Below, one piece after another: positions 6,093-7,975 of a DNA stretch of 7,975 bases. This DNA comes from Bacillota bacterium (GTDB lineage Bacteria > Bacillota > Bacilli > Alicyclobacillales > Alicyclobacillaceae). Within the stretch, counting starts at the first letter, position 1. Each line of letters opens with the position of its first letter. The notes beneath the pieces were generated by a model. The model did no database searches. It had not been told where the DNA came from and was given only the letters and a program-made list of their open reading frames with translations. The DNA is taken from positions 1 to 7,975 of the forward strand of contig JAKADF010000136.1 of NCBI GenBank assembly GCA_021820805.1, in the 5' to 3' direction. The translations under genes and the position numbers were made by a program.

Positions 6093-7403
6093 ATGCAAAT
6101 GAAAAAGACATTAACAACACTTGCAATGATTACAATGGCTGGAGGCTTAATAACCGCTTGCGGCAGTAGTGGCGGAGGAAATACCTCCAGTAAGTCTAGC
6201 AATTCTGGTAATAATACAGTTTCTCAAAGCGGAGGCGGATCTAGTTCAACATCTGCTTCAGGAGCGCTTGTAATTGCAGTAGCAGCACCTTTTAGCGGGA
6301 ACGAATCATTTATTGGACTACGGTTCTTGAATGGGGTAAAAGTTGCAGTCAATGAAATTAATGCAAATGGCGGGATACTCGGCAAACAGCTTAAAATTGT
6401 TACAGCCGATACTGCAGGAGACCCTGTCGACGCTGTGCCTGCTATTTCACAAATTGTGAGCACAAAGCATCCGGTTGCAATGATTGGCCCGTCCTCTCTG
6501 ACAATTACTTCTGTTGCCAACCAACTTAATCAGGATAAGTTGGTTGATGTAACTCTCGGTGGAACAACACAACTAGATCAGATGAATTTCAAGTATATTT
6601 TCCGTACGAGTCCGTCTGATTCTCAACTAGGAGTAGCCATGGCTTATTACGGAAATCAGAAAGGCTATAAGAAAGTGGCATTAGCATTTACATCCGACGA
6701 CGCGGCTCAAACGTTAGTGCCTCCGATTCAAAAGGCAGTAAAAGGTCACGGCGGTCAGGTTGTGTCGAATGTACAACTTGCACCAGACCAGAGTTCGTAC
6801 CGAAGTGAAATCGAGAAGATAATTTCTAGTAAACCTGATGTTGTATATACTCAAATGGATCCGCAAACGGCAAGCACATTTGTATCCGAATGGCAGCAGC
6901 TTGGCGGCGGAAATGTACCATTCGTTGGCAGCGACGTTACAGCTGCAGGTGATTTTATCAAGGCTGTAACACCGGCTTGGGCTGCTAAGGACCTAACTTC
7001 TATACAAGGAAGTACCGCGGGTGGAAATGCTGCAACAGAGTATGCGCAGTTTTATGGGCAAGTTTTTAGCGGACAGCAGCCAGTCACGTTGTCAAACGAT
7101 GCTTATGATGCAATGAATATCATCGCACTCGCTATGCTCGAAGCAAAATCAACTGATCCGTCAGTCTATGTGGATGACATAGTAAAAGCTGCAAATGGAC
7201 CTGGAACTAATGTGTATGACTTTAAGAGCGGTGCTGCAGACATTCAGAAAGGCCAGACGATTAACTATCAAGGTGCTGGCGGCCCGCAAGATTTTAACCA
7301 ATATCACAATGTAACAGGTGCGTTTGAAGCAGTTCAGTCAGATGGAGCTAAGAATTTGAAGACAGTTGGGAACATTTCTCCACAAAACTTGCTGGGATAT
7401 TAA
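6093..7403 (+). CDS. ABC transporter substrate-binding lipoprotein, periplasmic-binding type 1 (LivJ/LivK-like family)
   Basis: This is the extracellular ligand receptor of the importer, 436 aa, anchored to the outer face of the membrane as a lipoprotein. Residues 1-22 are a signal peptide (MQMKKT, a hydrophobic core, then lipobox LITAC), with the lipidated cysteine at C23. Residues 24-57 form a flexible Ser/Gly/Asn-rich linker. The domain from about 58 to 436 is a type 1 two-lobe binding fold: IAVAAPFSGN (61-70), GVKVAVNEINANGGILGKQL (81-100), the hinge-region IGPSSLTITSVANQ (131-144), RTSPSDSQLG (171-180), KPDVVYTQ (247-254) and NDAYDAMNIIALAMLEA (335-351). The start ATG 6093 has GGGGG (6079-6083) 9 nt upstream; ATG 6099 is possible. 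Where E. coli LivJ carries its SPAATNP-like ligand segment, this protein reads TLGGTTQLD (154-162), so leucine-type specificity cannot be assumed. It is last in the importer operon and is followed by a terminator. Confidence 0.9.
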   Translation: MQMKKTLTTLAMITMAGGLITACGSSGGGNTSSKSSNSGNNTVSQSGGGSSSTSASGALVIAVAAPFSGNESFIGLRFLNGVKVAVNEINANGGILGKQLKIVTADTAGDPVDAVPAISQIVSTKHPVAMIGPSSLTITSVANQLNQDKLVDVTLGGTTQLDQMNFKYIFRTSPSDSQLGVAMAYYGNQKGYKKVALAFTSDDAAQTLVPPIQKAVKGHGGQVVSNVQLAPDQSSYRSEIEKIISSKPDVVYTQMDPQTASTFVSEWQQLGGGNVPFVGSDVTAAGDFIKAVTPAWAAKDLTSIQGSTAGGNAATEYAQFYGQVFSGQQPVTLSNDAYDAMNIIALAMLEAKSTDPSVYVDDIVKAANGPGTNVYDFKSGAADIQKGQTINYQGAGGPQDFNQYHNVTGAFEAVQSDGAKNLKTVGNISPQNLLGY

Positions 7404-7431
7404 TTAATTTGGCATGACATTAAACAAGTGC

Positions 7432-7461
7432 AAAGAGGATCCACAAGGGTGGATCCTTTTT
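7432..7461 (+). terminator. Rho-independent terminator or attenuator between the binding-protein gene and prpD
   Basis: AAAGAGGATCCAC (7432-7444) pairs with GTGGATCCTTTTT (7449-7461) around a 4-nt AAGG loop, giving 13 pairs with one G-U. The stem ends in five T residues. It lies 28 nt after the binding-protein stop codon and only 16 nt before the prpD ATG. With no visible promoter after it, it probably leaks or is controlled, lowering prpD expression relative to the importer. Confidence 0.85.
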
Positions 7462-7477
7462 GATTGGAGTGATAAAT

Positions 7478-7975
7478 ATGAATTTGATAGATGAGGTTTT
7501 GCAACAAATTACTTCCTACGCTGCAGGGAAGAAAGTCTTTTCTGAGAATGCAACAAAGACAGCCAAGTATGCTCTTCTCGACACCATAGGCTGTGCATTT
7601 GCTGCATTGTCGTACCCTGCTTGCACGAAGCTTATCGGCCCCATTGTACCTGGGACGTATGTGCCAAATGGAGCAAGAGTGCCAGGCACTTCTTATGTAC
7701 TAGATCCGGTTAGGGCTGCATTCTCGTTCGGCGCAGCCCTTCGCTGGTTAGATTACAATGACACTTGGCTAGCCGCTGAGTGGGGGCATCCATCAGATAA
7801 CCTGGGTGCTATTTTGCCGCTTTCTGACTGGCTGGCAAGGAGTAATGCTAGAGGCGGGGCTCATATACCAACGATGGGAGATGTCTTGGATGCACTCATT
7901 CGTGCATACGAAATTCAAGGAGTATTGTCTCTCACAAATAGTCTAAATCGTCATGGATTCGATCACGTTTTATTT
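7478..7975 (+). CDS. prpD: 2-methylcitrate dehydratase, MmgE/PrpD family (3' truncated)
   Basis: This is the N-terminal 166 residues of a cytoplasmic enzyme that is about 480 aa in relatives. In the methylcitrate cycle it dehydrates 2-methylcitrate to 2-methyl-cis-aconitate without an iron-sulfur cluster. The diagnostic block is at 89-117: [10 protein letters not shown], then [15 protein letters not shown], nearly the same as in PrpD of enterobacteria and MmgE of Bacillus as I remember them. The segments [13 protein letters not shown] (32-44) and [20 protein letters not shown] (145-164) also fit. This strong block argues for true PrpD over other MmgE-fold members such as cis-aconitate decarboxylase. 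The start ATG 7478 has GGAG (7466-7469) 8 nt upstream. The frame runs open to the window end. It follows a hairpin terminator by 16 nt. Its likely partners, methylcitrate synthase and possibly further prp genes, would lie downstream. Confidence 0.92.
   Translation, partial: MNLIDEVLQQITSYAAGKKVFSENATKTAKYALLDTIGCAFAALSYPACTKLIGPIVPGTYVPNGARVPGTSYVLDPVRAAFSFGAALRWLDYNDTWLAAEWGHPSDNLGAILPLSDWLARSNARGGAHIPTMGDVLDALIRAYEIQGVLSLTNSLNRHGFDHVLF

Noticed and set aside
5632..6126. Long - strand open frame under livF and the start of the binding-protein gene.
   Set aside because: It is antisense to the LivF signature and Walker B region, has no recognisable product, and fits the pattern of a shadow frame.
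1..7975. CRISPR arrays, insertion sequences, tRNA or rRNA genes, phage or toxin-antitoxin genes.
   Set aside because: No spaced direct repeats, transposase motifs, terminal inverted repeats or RNA-gene signatures were seen; all sizeable frames are accounted for by the annotated genes.

Overview
The window looks like chromosomal DNA of a Gram-positive Bacilli-type Firmicute. The evidence is strong AGGAGG-type ribosome sites about 7-10 nt before each start, frequent TTG and GTG starts, moderate-to-low GC, and a lipoprotein-type binding protein with a Ser/Gly/Asn-rich linker. A lineage near Alicyclobacillaceae or a related spore-former is possible, but that is a guess. All genes lie on the + strand.

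Layout: (1) 1-797 holds the C-terminal half of an MFS transporter of the sugar/organic-acid porter type, cut by the window edge. It is closed by a strong, probably bidirectional hairpin terminator (835-874). (2) A sigma-A-like promoter (904-933) overlaps a perfect 24-bp palindrome (926-949) and precedes a GntR/FCD regulator gene (986-1657). This is followed 16 nt later by a lyase of the isocitrate lyase/PEP mutase superfamily (1674-2540). (3) A second copy of the palindrome core (2553-2574) lies in the 123-nt gap before a complete five-gene branched-chain-amino-acid-type (HAAT/Liv) ABC importer: permeases livH and livM, ATPases livG and livF, and a lipoprotein substrate-binding protein (2664-7403). 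(4) A hairpin terminator (7432-7461) sits only 16 nt before the start of prpD, a 2-methylcitrate dehydratase gene that runs off the window end (7478-7975).

How the parts fit: the lyase and PrpD both belong to families that act on methyl-branched tricarboxylates or malates, as in the methylcitrate cycle of propionyl-CoA use. The importer sits between them. The two operator copies suggest that the GntR protein controls both its own operon and the importer, probably in response to a small carboxylate bound by its FCD domain. The simplest reading is a local catabolic regulon that imports a substrate, possibly a propionyl-CoA precursor such as a branched amino acid or a branched carboxylate, and degrades it to pyruvate and a second acid. 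Two details argue against assuming a textbook prp locus plus a textbook leucine importer. The lyase carries an NMVEGGKTP motif, as in broader 2-alkylmalate lyases, rather than the TEFG-type motif of PrpB. The binding protein lacks the recognisable LivJ-type ligand motif. No methylcitrate synthase gene is in the window.
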